A DNA stretch of 64,000 nucleotides from Diploptera punctata (GCA_030220185.1 JASPKZ010010272.1:3016501-3080500), one strand, 5' to 3'. Shown: positions 9,809 to 21,537, numbered from the stretch's first letter. Numbers and translations are program-made. Notes: a model not told the origin generated them from the sequence alone.

Positions 9809-10643
9809 ATTTTTTTTTAAATCCTAGCTATTTATAGAACCTTTAACTAACAATGATCAGTTTGCAGCGTTTAACAATTAGAAATAGAATAGGTAAGCTG
9901 TGGATTTATTTTAGCAACTTAAAATCCTCCAAGCAGTTCAATTCTGTAACCCTTTTATCCCATTGGTGGTGAAGTGGGGATACATTTTATCTCAGGTAAA
10001 TATTAAGAAAATCAACACAAGGTATATTAACAAATATTCTATTTCTTGTGGCCTTATGGAATGATTTGTAGATTTTTATTAGGTGCACAACGAACTGTTT
10101 TGAGGCTCAGTGCTTCTGTATCTTACAGATATACCCTTGCAATAATATACAAATATATGTTTTCTTTACTCTGGTAGAGTTAAGGCCATGAGGCCTTCTC
10201 TTCCGCTCAACCAGCACAAATATACAACTACACATGAATAAATAAAAACCTACTGGTAAAAGGTATTAGCAATGAGCTATCAGAACCAATTTTCATTCTG
10301 TTTATATTTTTTATTTATATGTCAGAATGTTTTGTACTTTATCTCTTAAAAATTAATTAATATTAATTAATTCAATAGTATATGTTTTACTCTGTAACAG
10401 TAATAATATATTATTAAAGAGAAAATAAAATAATTCTCTTTTCATTCATCCAAATATTTAGATGTGGGAAGTCGAATTATCACACATTCCACAAATAGCA
10501 TGACTTATATTTAAGATATCATAAGTATAAAAATATACTATAAGAATAAATCTATGGTGTGATAGCTCTCAAGAATCAAGGTCGATACGATGCTTGCTGT
10601 TATTGACGAGGAGATGACATTACAGAGAGTTATACTTAGAACA
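9809..10643 (+). other. Intergenic, no recognised element
   Basis: AT-rich intergenic sequence. No coding or repeat assignment. Confidence 0.5.
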
Positions 10644-10971
10644 ACGGATCTGTGCCCCTATAGCGCTGACATTGTTCTTAGAAAAGTACATGTCTATACT
10701 CACACCATTTCACCACACTCCCCTCCCACTATGTCAAAGAGCAGCTACAGTAACTTATCGAGTAGGGATGTTGCCAAACTTCCTCCAGTGTCATGGCTCT
10801 TGAATATTGAATAATGCAAGGTTGGAGTTGAGTTGAAAACACTGGAGTGCAAGTGCAAGAGAGAGATAGAAAAGAGAGAGAGATAGGAATGCAGGAAGGG
10901 AAATGATTTGCCGAGGCACAGAAGCAAGTAGACTTTAGTTCACATATCTTACGGAGGCACAGATCTGTTTG
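10644..10971. mobile_element. MITE-E copy 1
   Basis: The left end cggatctgtgcccc and right end ggaggcacagatctg are inverted copies. A second member at 24498-24951 shares the ends and internal blocks 'gagtagggatgttgccaaac' and 'ggaaatgatttg'. There is no coding capacity. Confidence 0.65.
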
Positions 10972-11696
10972 ACAGACAATACATGATCAAATCTCTCAAC
11001 CTCAAGTCTCAGTTTTGTTAAATAGATTTCACTATGTCTCTAATCAAATAGCTACTCAATTGGACAGTGTTATGCATCAACTGACTATGCGCCATTATGT
11101 AAGTTTCAAGAAAAATATGTTTAAGTTTAAGTCAACTTTCACTATTTATTGTAGCGCCAAACTAACAATACCGGTACTGAATATTATAAGTTATTTTCCT
11201 TGTTTGATAGTTATGCATAAACAATCTAAGAGCAGGAACATTTGGTGCTTAGCTGCATGATGCAAAATTTAGAGTACCATTTATGAAGTTCTGATTTCAT
11301 ACCAGTTTGTTGCAAAACACAGAATCTCTGATAGGATTGATGGTGTTTACATTTTCTTTAATAATAACACTATATTTAAAGATTTGACGCTAAAAGTGTG
11401 CATACACTTACTTCATTAGCCAGTGCAACAGATGGAAAAAAATCTCATTTTAAAAAATGACACTTAGCCAGTTATTGCATAACATCGTCCAATTGTCCTA
11501 ATAAAGTTAAACAGACCTGATTCCAGACCCTTTACTAAAAGAAAAAAATCCTATAATGTAACCAATACAAATTAGACATAATAATCATTGCATCATAGAG
11601 GAGATCAGATGTGTAAGTCTACTGACCTAATTGTAAACAAACTGAGAGTTTGATATTTTTATTATTAATTTAACACTTCTCACTCAAGGACAAATT
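10972..11696 (+). other. Intergenic, no recognised element
   Basis: AT-rich. A short plus-strand frame at 11015-11260 shows no recognisable composition or motif. Confidence 0.45.
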
Positions 11697-11724
11697 GTAT
11701 TTGAAGAGAAAAATTATATGCTTA

Positions 11725-11792
11725 GACTGGGGTTTGAACCCAAGACATTTGGCTTTGTAGGCCAATGCTCAACCGCTGAGCTATCTGGTAAC
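11725..11792 (-). tRNA. tRNA-like module, left arm
   Basis: On the minus strand: D-arm TAGCTCAGCGGTTGAGC, an anticodon stem TTGGC/GCCAA with a 7-nt loop CTACAAA (anticodon ACA), and T-arm GGGTTCAAACCCC. The acceptor helix is not complementary, so it is tRNA-derived, probably not a working gene. Confidence 0.55.
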
Positions 11793-11971
11793 TCCAATCT
11801 AAACACAATTTTTTCTCTTATACATTGTTAATTCCCAATCGCAGAATGCTACGAGCAATAAAATGTCTTCTTAAATAGAAGCCGCCATTTGCATAATCGA
11901 AGCAAAAGCTCACAGCAATCGGCAATCAAGAATTAACAATGTATAAGAGAAAAATTTGTGTTTAGATTGGA

Positions 11972-12039
11972 GTGCCCGGATAGCTCAGTGGTAGAGCATT
12001 GGCCTAGAAAACCAGGTACTGGGTTCAAACCCCAGTCTG
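11972..12039 (+). tRNA. tRNA-like module, right arm
   Basis: D-arm TAGCTCAGTGGTAGAGC pairs well and the T-arm CTGGGTTCAAACCCCAG is perfect. The anticodon stem is weakened compared with the left arm (loop CTAGAAA). The acceptor ends do not pair. A and B boxes are intact, so RNA polymerase III initiation is conceivable. Confidence 0.55.
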
Positions 12040-12264
12040 AGTATATAATTTTTCTCCTCAAATATAAACCGAGAGTTGCTTAATTACAGTGCCGCTATTT
12101 TTGTAATGTGCTAAGAACTCATGGTCTTGTGGCAGACTGGAAGCAAGTCGTTCAGTGATAAAGTATCATGTACATAATTATTCTTATTATAATAATTATT
12201 ATTAAACATATTTTATAATGTAATATGTAACTTAATGTCCCCAAAATGTTTTAATTAAATTTAC

Positions 12265-12400
12265 TTCTTCCAATCTTCTCTATCCATCCAATGCAGCTCT
12301 TGCACTCCTTTTTCCTTCAAGGTATCAGCGACATTTGCATATCCATGTTTTTCCCAGTTCTCTGACTTTGACTTTTTTTTTCCTTCAATCGTCAGCTTAT
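12265..12400 (-). mobile_element. Possible LINE 3' coding tail
   Basis: The minus-strand frame ends VADTLKEKGVQELHWMDRED then WKK stop, resembling the 'DLKE.G....A.DR..W' ends of insect LINE proteins. The upstream part has no recognised motif. Weak call. Confidence 0.35.
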
Positions 12401-13009
12401 ACCTTATCCGTTCTGAGAGGGATCCTAACATAAACAAACACCAATTGTATCCTTCTGCCATTTGTGCCACAATTACTGTCACATTGGCAGGGAGCACGTG
12501 TGAAGTATATAAGACATGTGATCGTTGAATGGGGTAGATTACAAGAAAGCTGGTGAAATTTTTCACTGAACTTGTGAAATGCATTTAAAATAACTGTTTT
12601 TTTTACCACTAGCTAGTCATAGGTTTGCCAGACTTGTGTTTTAAAAATTTAGATGGTGACATAGCAACAGAAGACTTGAAACTTTCAGCCATTTTGTTGC
12701 TTTGAATTGACTGAAGCATGACTCAAATGCATCATCCATACGTAATAAACTATTTTAACTTGTAATTATTTAGGAATTTTTTCCTATGACATTCTTTTCA
12801 TGTGTCTAAATTATTGTAATTGTTTATAAACAACAAAATCTAATGTAAAATTCTGAACATTCATTTTTTGCTTAATTATTTAATTTTAATTTTTTTTATA
12901 GTTTGGAATGCCATGCCAATTTCCTTACAAGTACCTTTCTGTTGACAGTAGTTTATTCTTAATGATTGTATTTAAATATCAGAGTTGTATGTTATTGTGC
13001 TTCTTACTA
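12401..13009 (+). other. Intergenic, no recognised element
   Basis: AT-rich sequence. Two overlapping minus-strand frames near 12400-12600 look like chance. Confidence 0.4.
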
Positions 13010-13976
13010 CAGTAAAACGTGTTTAATCCAGAACATGAATAATGTGGAAATCCTCCAATGTGAACAAATTTATTGGTCCCGGTGAAATAATATTAATTTT
13101 ACGTGTATTTATTTTGCATAAAACGGAATCTATCCAACGCGGAAACGGAAGGATATTTCTACACAATTCATGAAATAATATTTAATAAAGCGGAAACACA
13201 CAGAAATAAACTAGTATCCACTTCATTGAATTCCAGTTATGCCAAAAATGATGAAAGATTCCTGCCGCCGGGTGGAAATAGAGATTCTACCTGTACCTGA
13301 AAAATTCTTTCGGCCTCACTGCACATCCGTAATGCGAACTACAGATACCTGTCTTACAAGTAACCACTGCACTGTAAAATCTTAATTTAGTTTGGATAAG
13401 TTCTGAGACCGATCTTTCACAGGTAGCGTTATGAATGTACGGAATAAAGATGGGTAAAACGTATGTATCATTGTCATTAAACGAAAAAGTGAAAGTGATT
13501 GAAGATAAATCTCCAAATTTCCGGACCGATGCTCCAAAGTCAAGCTCTATCTGTTGCTAAATCCCTAGGGAATAACGATTTCAAGACATCTTCAGGTTGC
13601 CTGGACAGTTTTAAAAGACAACACAAATGTACAGAGGAATGAAATTTGCGGGGAATCAAAGGATGTGGACGAAAGTGTAGTTAGTGAGCAGAAACACCGA
13701 AACTGCATACTTTAATTTCAGGATTCGCGCCTAAGAGACATTTTTAATGCTGACGAAACAGGATTTTTTTTTTGCACATTACCGTCGAAGTCGCTCATAC
13801 ATAATTTTTCAACGGCAGCAGAACTACAATTAATCCAAGGTACGTAAAAAGTCATATATGGTGCTCTATAATCTAAGATTATTAATACTTTTTTTTTATA
13901 ATGCAGAATTTTGTCTAATATGGAAAAAATAATTGGTCCCATACAATTCCGCTTTGAGCAAGTTTTACTGTATTAA
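13010..13976 (+). mobile_element. Tigger/pogo-type DNA transposon relic
   Basis: The left end acagtaaaacgtgtttaatc and the inverted right end caagttttactgt match the CAGTAAAAC-type TIR of Tigger elements. Inside, a decayed plus-strand frame has a CENP-B-like start (13448 on: TYVSLSLNEKVKVIEDKSP) and a catalytic 'FNADETGFFF'-type block near 13740-13770. Several frameshifts and stops are present. Confidence 0.7.
13448..13850 (+). pseudogene. Tigger transposase relic
   Basis: The segment begins with a helix-turn-helix-like LSLNEKVKVIEDKS and, after several frame changes, reaches a ADE/KQDFFF-like block where Tigger proteins have 'NADETGL', the first catalytic Asp region. The frame is broken repeatedly. 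No intact product is possible. Confidence 0.55.
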
Positions 13977-13989
13977 ACTATACTTAAAT

Positions 13990-14090
13990 GAAAGCTTTAC
14001 TTGCTTTATATCTATCTATAATGGCATAGCCCAATGTTGAGCCATAGTCTTTCTCTTATCAGGAGTCACCAACTTAAGTTAAGATTTTAA
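13990..14090 (-). mobile_element. SINE-B 3'-end fragment
   Basis: Contains 'tggcatagcccaatgttgag' and 'ccatagtctttctc', the inverted 3' tail of SINE-B also seen at 22602-22655, 40627 and 52960. Confidence 0.6.
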
Positions 14091-14189
14091 TCACAACTGG
14101 TCCATATTCAAGCCCAACTTTACATAATATGCCCCATCATTGAGATACTCAGACCCATTATTTAAACCATGCATGAATAATTTTCACTT

Positions 14190-15440
14190 TAATTCCCAAT
14201 TTCTCGTAAAAAATAAAATTTTACTTCTTCTTGTTGCAAGGTTTGAACCTTTTTGGTTCATTCCGACTCCAAGTATTATAGCTGCTGTGTCCATCTCTTT
14301 CATGGGTTGTCCTCGATCTCTTTTTCCTCCTCTTGGTTGATAATTCAGACTTTTCCTAGGCAATCTGTTGGTATCCATTCTGCAGACATGCTCATACCAT
14401 TTTCTTCTATACTCTCCTATTTTATTTGTCAAACTGAATATTTGTAGTCTTTACGGATATCTTCACTCCGTTTTTTATCCTTCTTCTTCTTCTTCCAAAT
14501 GCAGTATTGGGTGATGATGCCCGTTCTGCGACTACAAAAACTGATCTTTCCATCGGTTGAAATTACAGTATATCCTGCCACAAAATGTAAATACTGCATT
14601 TCTGCTGCTTCTATTCTTTTAATTGACTGTTTATTCAGAGTCCATATTTCTGAGCCATACAATATTGCAGGTATAGCAAAACTTCATAAAATTTTAAATA
14701 CGTTTCTTTTCTTACTTTCTTTCCCAGTGTTCTTTTAAGGGTGCCACATAAATATTGAAATATTTGTAATTTATTATTTATATCTTTTTCTCTATTACAA
14801 CCTCAAGATACACCTCTCTCCCTCTCTCTCCTGGCACGACAGACCTAGAAGGCCCTTAGCCACCAGCCGGTTGCTGGCCTCACAACCACATGTGTCAATC
14901 ACAGAGGTAGATGATCATTCAGCCAGTGTAGGGATGACATTTCGTCAGCATGTCAAGCCCCTCAGCCATTATAGCTGGTTTTCTCAATCTGGAGCCGCTA
15001 CTTATTGTAGCTACCCAAATGCCTCACGATGCAGGGTGGGCACTGGTCCCATACTGGCCGAAATACCATGACAAAATTTTTTTCCTACGAAAACTCGAAC
15101 CATTGCAAGTTCCCTAGGTCTGCACCAAGGCTTCCTGCCTTAACCACTCGGCCATGGCACGGGACAAAGATATGCCTAGATAATTGAAATCTTTCACTTG
15201 TTCTAGCATTTTGTCATTTAGTACTATTTTTGTTCTTTCCATTTATTTGCCAAACTGGGCCATTGCTTTAGTTTTTGTTGAAGAAATTTCTAGGTTGTAA
15301 TCTTGTGCAATATTATTTATTTAAAACATTTCTCTTTGTAAGTCATTCTCTGAAGAAGCCATTATAGCCTGATCATCAGCAAATATGAGTGTGTCAACAT
15401 GGGATTTATTATTAGAATTTAAAGTTACTTGCCATTTTCT
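14190..15440 (-). mobile_element. LINE-C, interrupted by SINE-C
   Basis: The minus strand from 15440 encodes VDTLIFADDQAIMASSE (reverse-transcriptase motif C, FADD), then SSTKTKAMAQFGK, then after the nested SINE-C (14828-15166) 'MYGSEIWTLNKQSIKRIEAA' and 'WYEHVCRMDTNRLPRKSLNY' followed by GGKRDRGQPMKEMD. The order is that of the C-terminal half of an insect LINE. Stops and frameshifts are common. Confidence 0.75.
14828..15166 (-). mobile_element. SINE-C, near full length, inserted in LINE-C
   Basis: On the minus strand it starts gtcccgtgccatggccgagt then ggttaaggcaggaagcc, a class II tRNA-like (Ser/Leu type) head. A B-box-like 'ggttcgagttttcg' follows, then 'tgggaccagtgcccaccctg' and 'agaaaaccagctataatggc'. 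It matches 60885-61225 throughout. Confidence 0.8.
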
Positions 15441-15639
15441 GACTTCATTTTACCTACATATTTTAATTCAAATCATATAGTCCCCATTAATGTTAGTGGT
15501 AAATGTTTTCAAATATTATAAATGACTCAATGATATAATTTGTGTAACATTTAATTTTGCTGAGAAAGTGGCATTGCTAATGTTAGAGGTTATGTTAAAT
15601 AGTTTCTTTGGAAAAAGTTTAGCTTACCTCTACCATGAA

Positions 15640-17420
15640 TATTTGTAGGTTCTACAGAAACATACTGTGCAAGCACAAATGTTCAAAGAAACTTCTGCTA
15701 GATAGCAGACACGTGTGAAATCTGTATGACCTAACTTCACAATAAATTCCCAAACGGTTATAAGGAATGGATGTACACCAGCTTCCTCCTTCCTAACTTA
15801 ACAAAATAAATTACATGCGTATTATTTAATGAAGTGTACACTAATCTGATGTACACTAAATAGTCCCTAGGGACCAAACAACATGAAGTGAGTGAATATC
15901 CATTTTTTAAAATATATTTTTGAGTGGACTAGTGGTTATGCTCCTTGCCTCTGGTCCCAAGTTCAAACCCAGTCGGGATCGATGGATTTTTTAAGGATGG
16001 AAAAATCCAGGGAGCAAGTCCTCCGGGAGGGACTTTAAGCCGTGGGTCCCGAGTCTGAAGATTTTCAGGCTCGTAAAAGATCCTTAAGCCTGAATGAAAG
16101 GCCTCTAAGCAAAATTTACCAAATTTTTCTGTTCTAGTACTACCTTGGTTTCCTAGATGTCAGTATGATGCAGAATGCTGATCACGGACCACTCAAATGA
16201 CATCTATACGAAAACAAGTGTAACTAAATTAGTATGGTTCAAATTCTTCCCTGTAGGGGGAGAGCACCTAAATCTCTGTTAAGGGAAATATGGGCTTGAA
16301 AGACAAGAGGTTGGTCATTCCGATTTCACAGATATATCTGCCAACTAGCGGAAATTACTTTAAGTGTTCATGCATGCGCACAACGATTTTAGAGAACTTT
16401 GAAGAAATCACTGCATATGTATATATTTAATAATTGTAAAAAGTTATAAGTATTGTTGCAAAAGTCTAAAATAGTATGAAATGTTGGGGATTTTCCACTT
16501 TAATTTACCTGATATATTTTCAAAGTCCTATAGAACAACAGTGCGCATGCATCAGAATCAAACCACATATCGATTTTTTTTGTTTTTGTTTTATGTATTT
16601 AGACACATTTAAAATGTAACGAACCTAAAAGCTAACTAACTAACTCATATTTAACCTAATTCAATTACTCTAACCTAGGGTGGATCCCATGAAACACCCT
16701 TTTTTTCACTCCTTAATAATCGCAACCATCAATAACCCACTGGTTCCAACTGTATAATATACTCTCTGGAGAAAATAGCAAGTCACCATCACAATATGTG
16801 TATTTAAATAAATACTTAAAAATTCTAAAATAAAGTTATAAAAATTGTTTTAAATATTTTAAAATGTTACAAAATACAGAAGAAGAGTTATAATTCATGA
16901 TAATAACTGAATAATCAAGGTTAAATCATTCTAAAGAATAGCCGAAATGTTAGTAAAGACAAAAGAAGTATTACAAGAATATAGTATGGAAAACTAAGTG
17001 GAAATTAATTTAAAGTTGAGTGTAGAATAGCAGAAAAATTAATTTAATGAGTTATTCTAAAGTTTGGAAAAAGTTTAATACTTGACTCTCACAAATTATT
17101 TTAAATTCTACAGAATCACAGTGCAAATGCTTAATGTAACTTCCGCCAGATGACAGTGAAATCAGTGTTACTAACTCTTGCAATAAATTCCCAAATATTT
17201 ATAAAAAATGGACGTACACCACTAACAAAATAAAATGCATAAACTATAAACAAATCTTGTGTACACTAACTTGTCCCATTGGAATCTTACAAAATTAAGT
17301 TAATTTCTTGAAATATGGTTTGGAATTATTTGTGAAGGTTGGTAACACCAATTTCCCTGCCATCTAGCGGAAGGTACATTAAGCATTCACACTATAATTC
17401 TGTAGAACTTCATTGATAGA
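15640..17420. repeat. Rep-C: alternating inverted ~70-bp modules
   Basis: A module with 'ttctacagaa' and 'cttctgctagatagcag' occurs at about 15652-15720 and 17112-17180. Its inverted form ('ctgccatctagcggaa...ttctgtagaa') occurs at about 16336-16400 and 17350-17412. A companion 'caataaattcccaaa...ggatgtacacc' follows the direct copies. These look like ends of one or two degraded TIR elements. SINE-B at 15925-16310 lies inside the block. Confidence 0.5.
15925..16310 (+). mobile_element. SINE-B, near full length
   Basis: The head gactagtggttatgctcctt, a B-box-like gttcaaacccagtcggg, 'gagtctgaagattttcaggc', 'aagcctgaatgaaaggcctc' and the ending 'gttaagggaaatatgggctt' match the inverted copy at 6512-6912. 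Confidence 0.8.
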
Positions 17421-17597
17421 TACATAGCACAATTTGCATAAACTTATAAAAAAATTATAAGAAATATTTAAAGAATCATTGCAAAATGTTTAAAATAGTA
17501 CGAAAAGTTATTACAAATTTCAAAAGTGTCTAGTGCCACAGTGGCATAAGAATGTTGTATGGAAAATCATAGAGAGTCACTCTGTAAACTTGAGTCT

Positions 17598-17775
17598 AAA
17601 GTTTTTCCGGAGTTTCTATGCCAGGAGTCCACTTACATTAGTCACTGTTCGAATAGAATACTCAACATTTCCTTATGATGGGCCAGATTATCCAATAAAC
17701 TGTAAACTAATCGATGTACACTAACTTGCTCTGCTAATGAAATAAAATGAGTATAGATGGACTCCTGGCATAGAG
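17598..17775. repeat. Small inverted repeat
   Basis: tatgccaggagtcca (near 17610) recurs inverted as tggactcctggcata (near 17757). It shares the 'taaactaatcgatgtacact' block with Rep-C flanks. Confidence 0.45.
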
Positions 17776-17839
17776 CAGCCACGGACTTATACATGAAGAA
17801 TGAGGTCAATGTGGTCAGGCTCACCTGCAAAGGTATAGC

Positions 17840-18490
17840 AGTTGAATTTTAACCTATCATCTGGATATTAATTCCAGGTACTGATCCTGGTCATGAAATA
17901 AGGAATACCTTGTAGATCTGCTTCATTCCATAAGGACATACAAACTAAGAAAAATATTTCTACCTATTTTATAATAATTATTCACAAAAAAAAGGTCCCA
18001 CACTTTACCAACAAAATCGACAAACACCATGATGGACCCTGAGACTGTTTGTCCGTGACAATGTTAACAACTTGAAGAGATTACGATTCCGCTAGAAACT
18101 TTTTGAATTTCCTTCTCTCTTTGCAAATTATGAGATTAACAGCACAGAAGATTCTAACAATCCTTGTTAATAGTTTGTACAATGATACCGGCACAACTGC
18201 ATTCAGGCGGCTATCTAGAAAAAGTAAAGAAGTGTCGTTCTCTGTGATAAAATGCCCAATACAAAATAAAGAAAATAGTTTTTTTTATGTACCACTATCA
18301 AATGAAGCAACAATATGAACTCCACTTTATTGTGTTCAAAAGTTTGGCAACTTTGAACCTCCTGCCAATATTTTTAAGTGTAAAATATTGGAACTTTTTT
18401 TTCCCCTCATATTCCTAAATGTCAGTTCACGCTCTTTTGTAGGATAAAACCAAATTTATCAAACTCAGTGGCTAAAAATCATTAAATACT
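17840..18490 (+). other. Intergenic, no recognised element
   Basis: Nothing identifiable. Short frames here lack any recognisable motif. Confidence 0.4.
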
Positions 18491-18494
18491 TCCT

Positions 18495-18695
18495 GTGCTG
18501 CCGATATGGGAATCCATACCGGACAATTTGAAGGTGATAAGCCAGACGAAAAAAGTATCTCGGTCGATTATGTGACGAGCAAATACAACAGTCAAGAAAC
18601 CTGCTATAGATTTCCATTGGGATACAATTTTCCGGAGGTAAAATAGTCTCCTATTCGGTTCTCCAGTCGGGGAATATTTCAGGGAATCCATGTCA
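18495..18695 (+). mobile_element. LINE-B 5' region, diverged and 5' truncated
   Basis: Aligns by eye with 32300-32520 and 63475-63640: tgctgccgatatggg, 'ggtgataagccagacgaaaa', 'caattttccggaggtaaaat' and 'cggggaatatttcaggga'. The first 75 bases of the LINE-B 5' end are absent. Confidence 0.65.
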
Positions 18696-18797
18696 ATTGG
18701 AAAATATGATCACTTATATCTGTGATTACCTGATTTGGGAAGTGCCATCCAGTTTCTCAACATTACATTATTTTTCAAAATATTATTTTTAATTTCA

Positions 18798-18940
18798 TTA
18801 TCATCATCATCCTTCACCGGTGTGGAAAGCAACGGCAAGCTACCACACCTACAATTCCGTAGTAAAGCTGCAAAGCATAGCATGAAAATGCTATGATTGC
18901 AGTGAAAGACCTGCCCTCGGGCAGAATTACTATGGATGAA
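18798..18940 (+). mobile_element. SINE-A, 3' half
   Basis: Starts at the tcatcatcatcc run, continues 'ttcaccggtgtggaaagcaa' and 'tgcagtgaaagacctgcc', and ends 'gcagaattactatggatg'. The tRNA-like head is missing (5' truncated). Confidence 0.8.
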
Positions 18941-19065
18941 TAGATATTTAAATAATGATTTGTGAGTAAACAGCTTAATTTTATTCGTTCAATAGTCCTA
19001 ACAAATGCCACTCTTGATTTCCAAATTATCTATAAATTATGTAATACTTATGATAATGTAAATCC
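18941..19065 (+). repeat. Rep-A, 3'-end fragment
   Basis: 'aaataatgatttgtgagtaa', 'cagcttaattttattcgtt' and 'aacaaatgccactcttgat' match the terminal ~120 bp of full Rep-A copies. It directly adjoins the truncated SINE-A. Confidence 0.75.
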
Positions 19066-19533
19066 AGAAGGCTCCGTCATGCCTAATGCGATAGTTATCT
19101 GCTGGCGTGGCGGAAAATTTGAATGTTAATGTTCACGCGTATTTGAATGAAATTTGTCAAATGTATTGTTGTATTTTAATCCAAAGTTATGAATATACTA
19201 ATTACACCAGCTGTACTGTGGTAGTGGGGTTGAATGCACGTTACTGCATACCCTGAAATGTGGATAAATAAATGTGTATTGAACAACACCTACTACCCTA
19301 GTTCTTAAACATATAACGAAATTTTAACTGTAACTAATGTAAAAACAAATATGTATTTACATAGAAATCCTAGCCTTGGTAATGACCTTGGCTGTTAAAC
19401 AGTGTCGTTAAGTAAAACAATGGCATAACTTTTTTATAATAGGGATCGTCGTTATGAAGTGTTACATGAATTTCATTTCTGTTATATACAGCTGTATTAA
19501 CAACTTTGATAATCGCATGCCACTGCCATTCTT
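19066..19533 (+). other. Intergenic, unassigned
   Basis: Unassigned sequence with a slightly higher GC patch at 19070-19140. It may belong to an unrecognised element. Confidence 0.35.
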
Positions 19534-19844
19534 ATTATTATGAATTAAACTGGTAGCTGTTTGGCCGGATACCCTACATTAAAGTCGTATAGCCGGTATT
19601 CGGCCGAAAATTGCCGATTGGCGCATCGTAACGAGCGAACTCGCGTAGGTAGCGCATGAACGATCGGGCGGACTCGACTGAATTCGGGTCTTTTTGTTCA
19701 TGAGCGAAATTAGCAAGTGTTTTATTGACTTGTTCAATTGATTGCAAACACGATCATATGATCTTATTAAAAACGTGCTATTGTAGTTTGTATTTTTATA
19801 AGTAATTCTAAAAAAATAAGATTTAGTGACCAAAAATGATATCG

Positions 19845-19968
19845 GTAAAGAAAATATAGCCTTTATGGGAATATTTTGATATAAACAGTGACGATCCAAA
19901 GTTTGCTGTTGTTTGTTTGTTGTGCAATGTTAAAATGTCTCGTGATAGTGAAGGAGAAAAAAAAGTAT
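19845..19968 (+). pseudogene. hAT transposase N-terminal BED-finger remnant
   Basis: The frame reads LWEYFDINSDDPKFAVV then CLLCNVKMSRDSEGEKK. The pattern W.YF.....D...A.C..C...MSR is the start of a BED zinc finger, with the first C..C pair present. The later His pair and the catalytic region are not seen. Position inside the CCGGATA-ended element supports hAT. Confidence 0.6.
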
Positions 19969-20270
19969 GTATGTACCAAACAAAACTAACTTTTCTTTTT
20001 TCTTTAGTTTTTAATTACTTCATGAAATTGATCGATCTATTTATCAATTGGATGTTACGGTTAGGTAAGTAAGTGTAGTTAGGTATATACCTATGCCAAA
20101 CTCGTAAAACATATTGACAGGTAGCTATATAATATGGAATATATATATATATATATATATTTATTTATTCAGGAATATTTTCTTAACGTTATTGGTGTAA
20201 ATTTTATATGCTTTTTATGTAAAACATAGTTTTTTTGAATAAACTTTTGGTTCATCCTGCAGAGAAACTG

Positions 20271-20917
20271 GTAGAGTAAAACCAGTCTACGAAGGAACAT
20301 GACGGTTCCTTAAATATATTTCCGTCTTGGCAGTTTTCCTTCTTATAAAGGGTTCCCAAATTACAAGCTTGAATTTTCTCACGCAGTGTAAGGGTTTCAC
20401 ATGCACGCTTTAAAGACATAACGTATTGACTAAAATACAGACAAAATAGTGTATGTAACACAGCTCAGTTTGCACGGCAATACAAAACAACTGTATTACA
20501 CAAAAGTGAGAAGGAACTCAACTACAGGAAGACTGAAGAGTTTCCCAACTCCCTCGCAGGCAACGTAAGCAGGCAAGGAAAAGCAAGGGATTCCCCGCTG
20601 TCACACATAAGCAAGGGTATCCCCACAATACAATGGCAACACAGGAAGGTAAAACGATATAATGCAGAAAGCGTCATATGCAGGATTTTCACGTGTGGTC
20701 ATTAATACTGTAATTAGAACGTGCTTAAGAATAATTTTCCGTCTTACTGAGTTAAAAATTAACTATTGGTACTTTAAAAATCATTCCGTTTCCGCGTTAT
20801 GAAGGTTTTCGGCTTATACAGGACGATTTTACATATAAAATCATACCGTTCTGGAGATTTTCTTCCGTCTCAACTCCCTCCTATAAAGGTTCCGGCTAAG
20901 ACAGGTTTTACTGCATT
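20271..20917 (-). mobile_element. Tigger-derived MITE
   Basis: The left end agagtaaaaccagtctacga and the inverted right end gcagtaaaacctgtcttagc resemble the Tigger TIR. On the minus strand a CENP-B-like N-terminus MSLKRACETLTLREKIQAC is readable at about 20350-20430. The rest of the transposase is gone. Confidence 0.6.
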
Positions 20918-21254
20918 AATTTACCATTTGCAGTACGAGTACTAAATTTTTTATTGTAAAATGAAAATATGACGATTAAATTTGTTATGTGGATTAAATA
21001 AAGTACCTAAATTTTATATTTAATATATTTTTAATCCGGTATCCGGCTGGATACTAGCTTATTATCCGGCATCCGACCGGATACCGAATAGTTACCGGAT
21101 ATCCGTTTCATCCCTAATTATTATAGACAGAATTCCATGATTTTTATCGGGTTTCATTGTGAGACCTAATGAAGTATGCATATGCATTGCTTAAACTACT
21201 GTTTCTATTACCAGCACCAAGACAGAAAAACTGTCTTAATGGAGATTGCACTAG

Positions 21255-21537
21255 TCTGAGTCACACTTTGGTGTTCCCATAGTCGGCCGTTGGTTCAAAT
21301 CCAACCCGGGTGATGGATTTTTTAGGATGAAAAAAGAATCCAAGGGGGACTTTAAGCCGTAAGTCCCGAGTCTGAAGATTTTCAGGCTCGTAAAAGACCC
21401 TTAAGCCTGAATAAAAAGCCCTCTAAGCAAAATTTACCGACCTCAACTTCCTAGTACTGAGTCGGCGTGTTGACCGCATGCCGTTCATGAAATCTATGGA
21501 CAAATAAGGTAACTAAAAATTAACTTGGTCTAGTTAC
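21255..21537 (+). mobile_element. SINE-B, 5' part (split by LINE-A)
   Basis: The head is degraded (ggttcaaatccaacccggg B-box kept), followed by 'gagtctgaagattttcaggc' and 'accgcatgccgttcatgaaa'. The copy continues at 22602-22655 beyond a LINE-A insertion flanked by tagttac on both sides (21531-21537, 22595-22601). Confidence 0.75.

Larger units (their letters stand above)
11697..12066. mobile_element. Fold-back element with tRNA-like arms
   Basis: Two ~138-bp arms, 11697-11834 and 11930-12066, are inverted copies of each other separated by about 95 bp. Each arm contains a tRNA-like module facing away from the centre, flanked by 'agagaaaaattatat' outside and 'ctcttatacattgttaattc' inside. The centre is unrelated to either arm. 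Confidence 0.75.
19542..21116 (+). mobile_element. hAT-type transposon relic, carrying a nested Tigger MITE
   Basis: The ends are rich in 'ccggtat/ccggata' words, as in hAT elements with GGATA-type termini. Inverted, the right end reads tagggatgaaacggatatcc. An 8-bp direct repeat attattat flanks it (19534-19541, 21117-21124), the hAT target length, though it is low-complexity. Near 19840 a BED-type zinc-finger start is readable. A Tigger MITE sits at 20271-20917. Confidence 0.55.

Noticed and set aside
11972..12039. Functional tRNA gene
   Set aside because: Acceptor helix does not pair and the module is part of an inverted-repeat element with a diverged partner.
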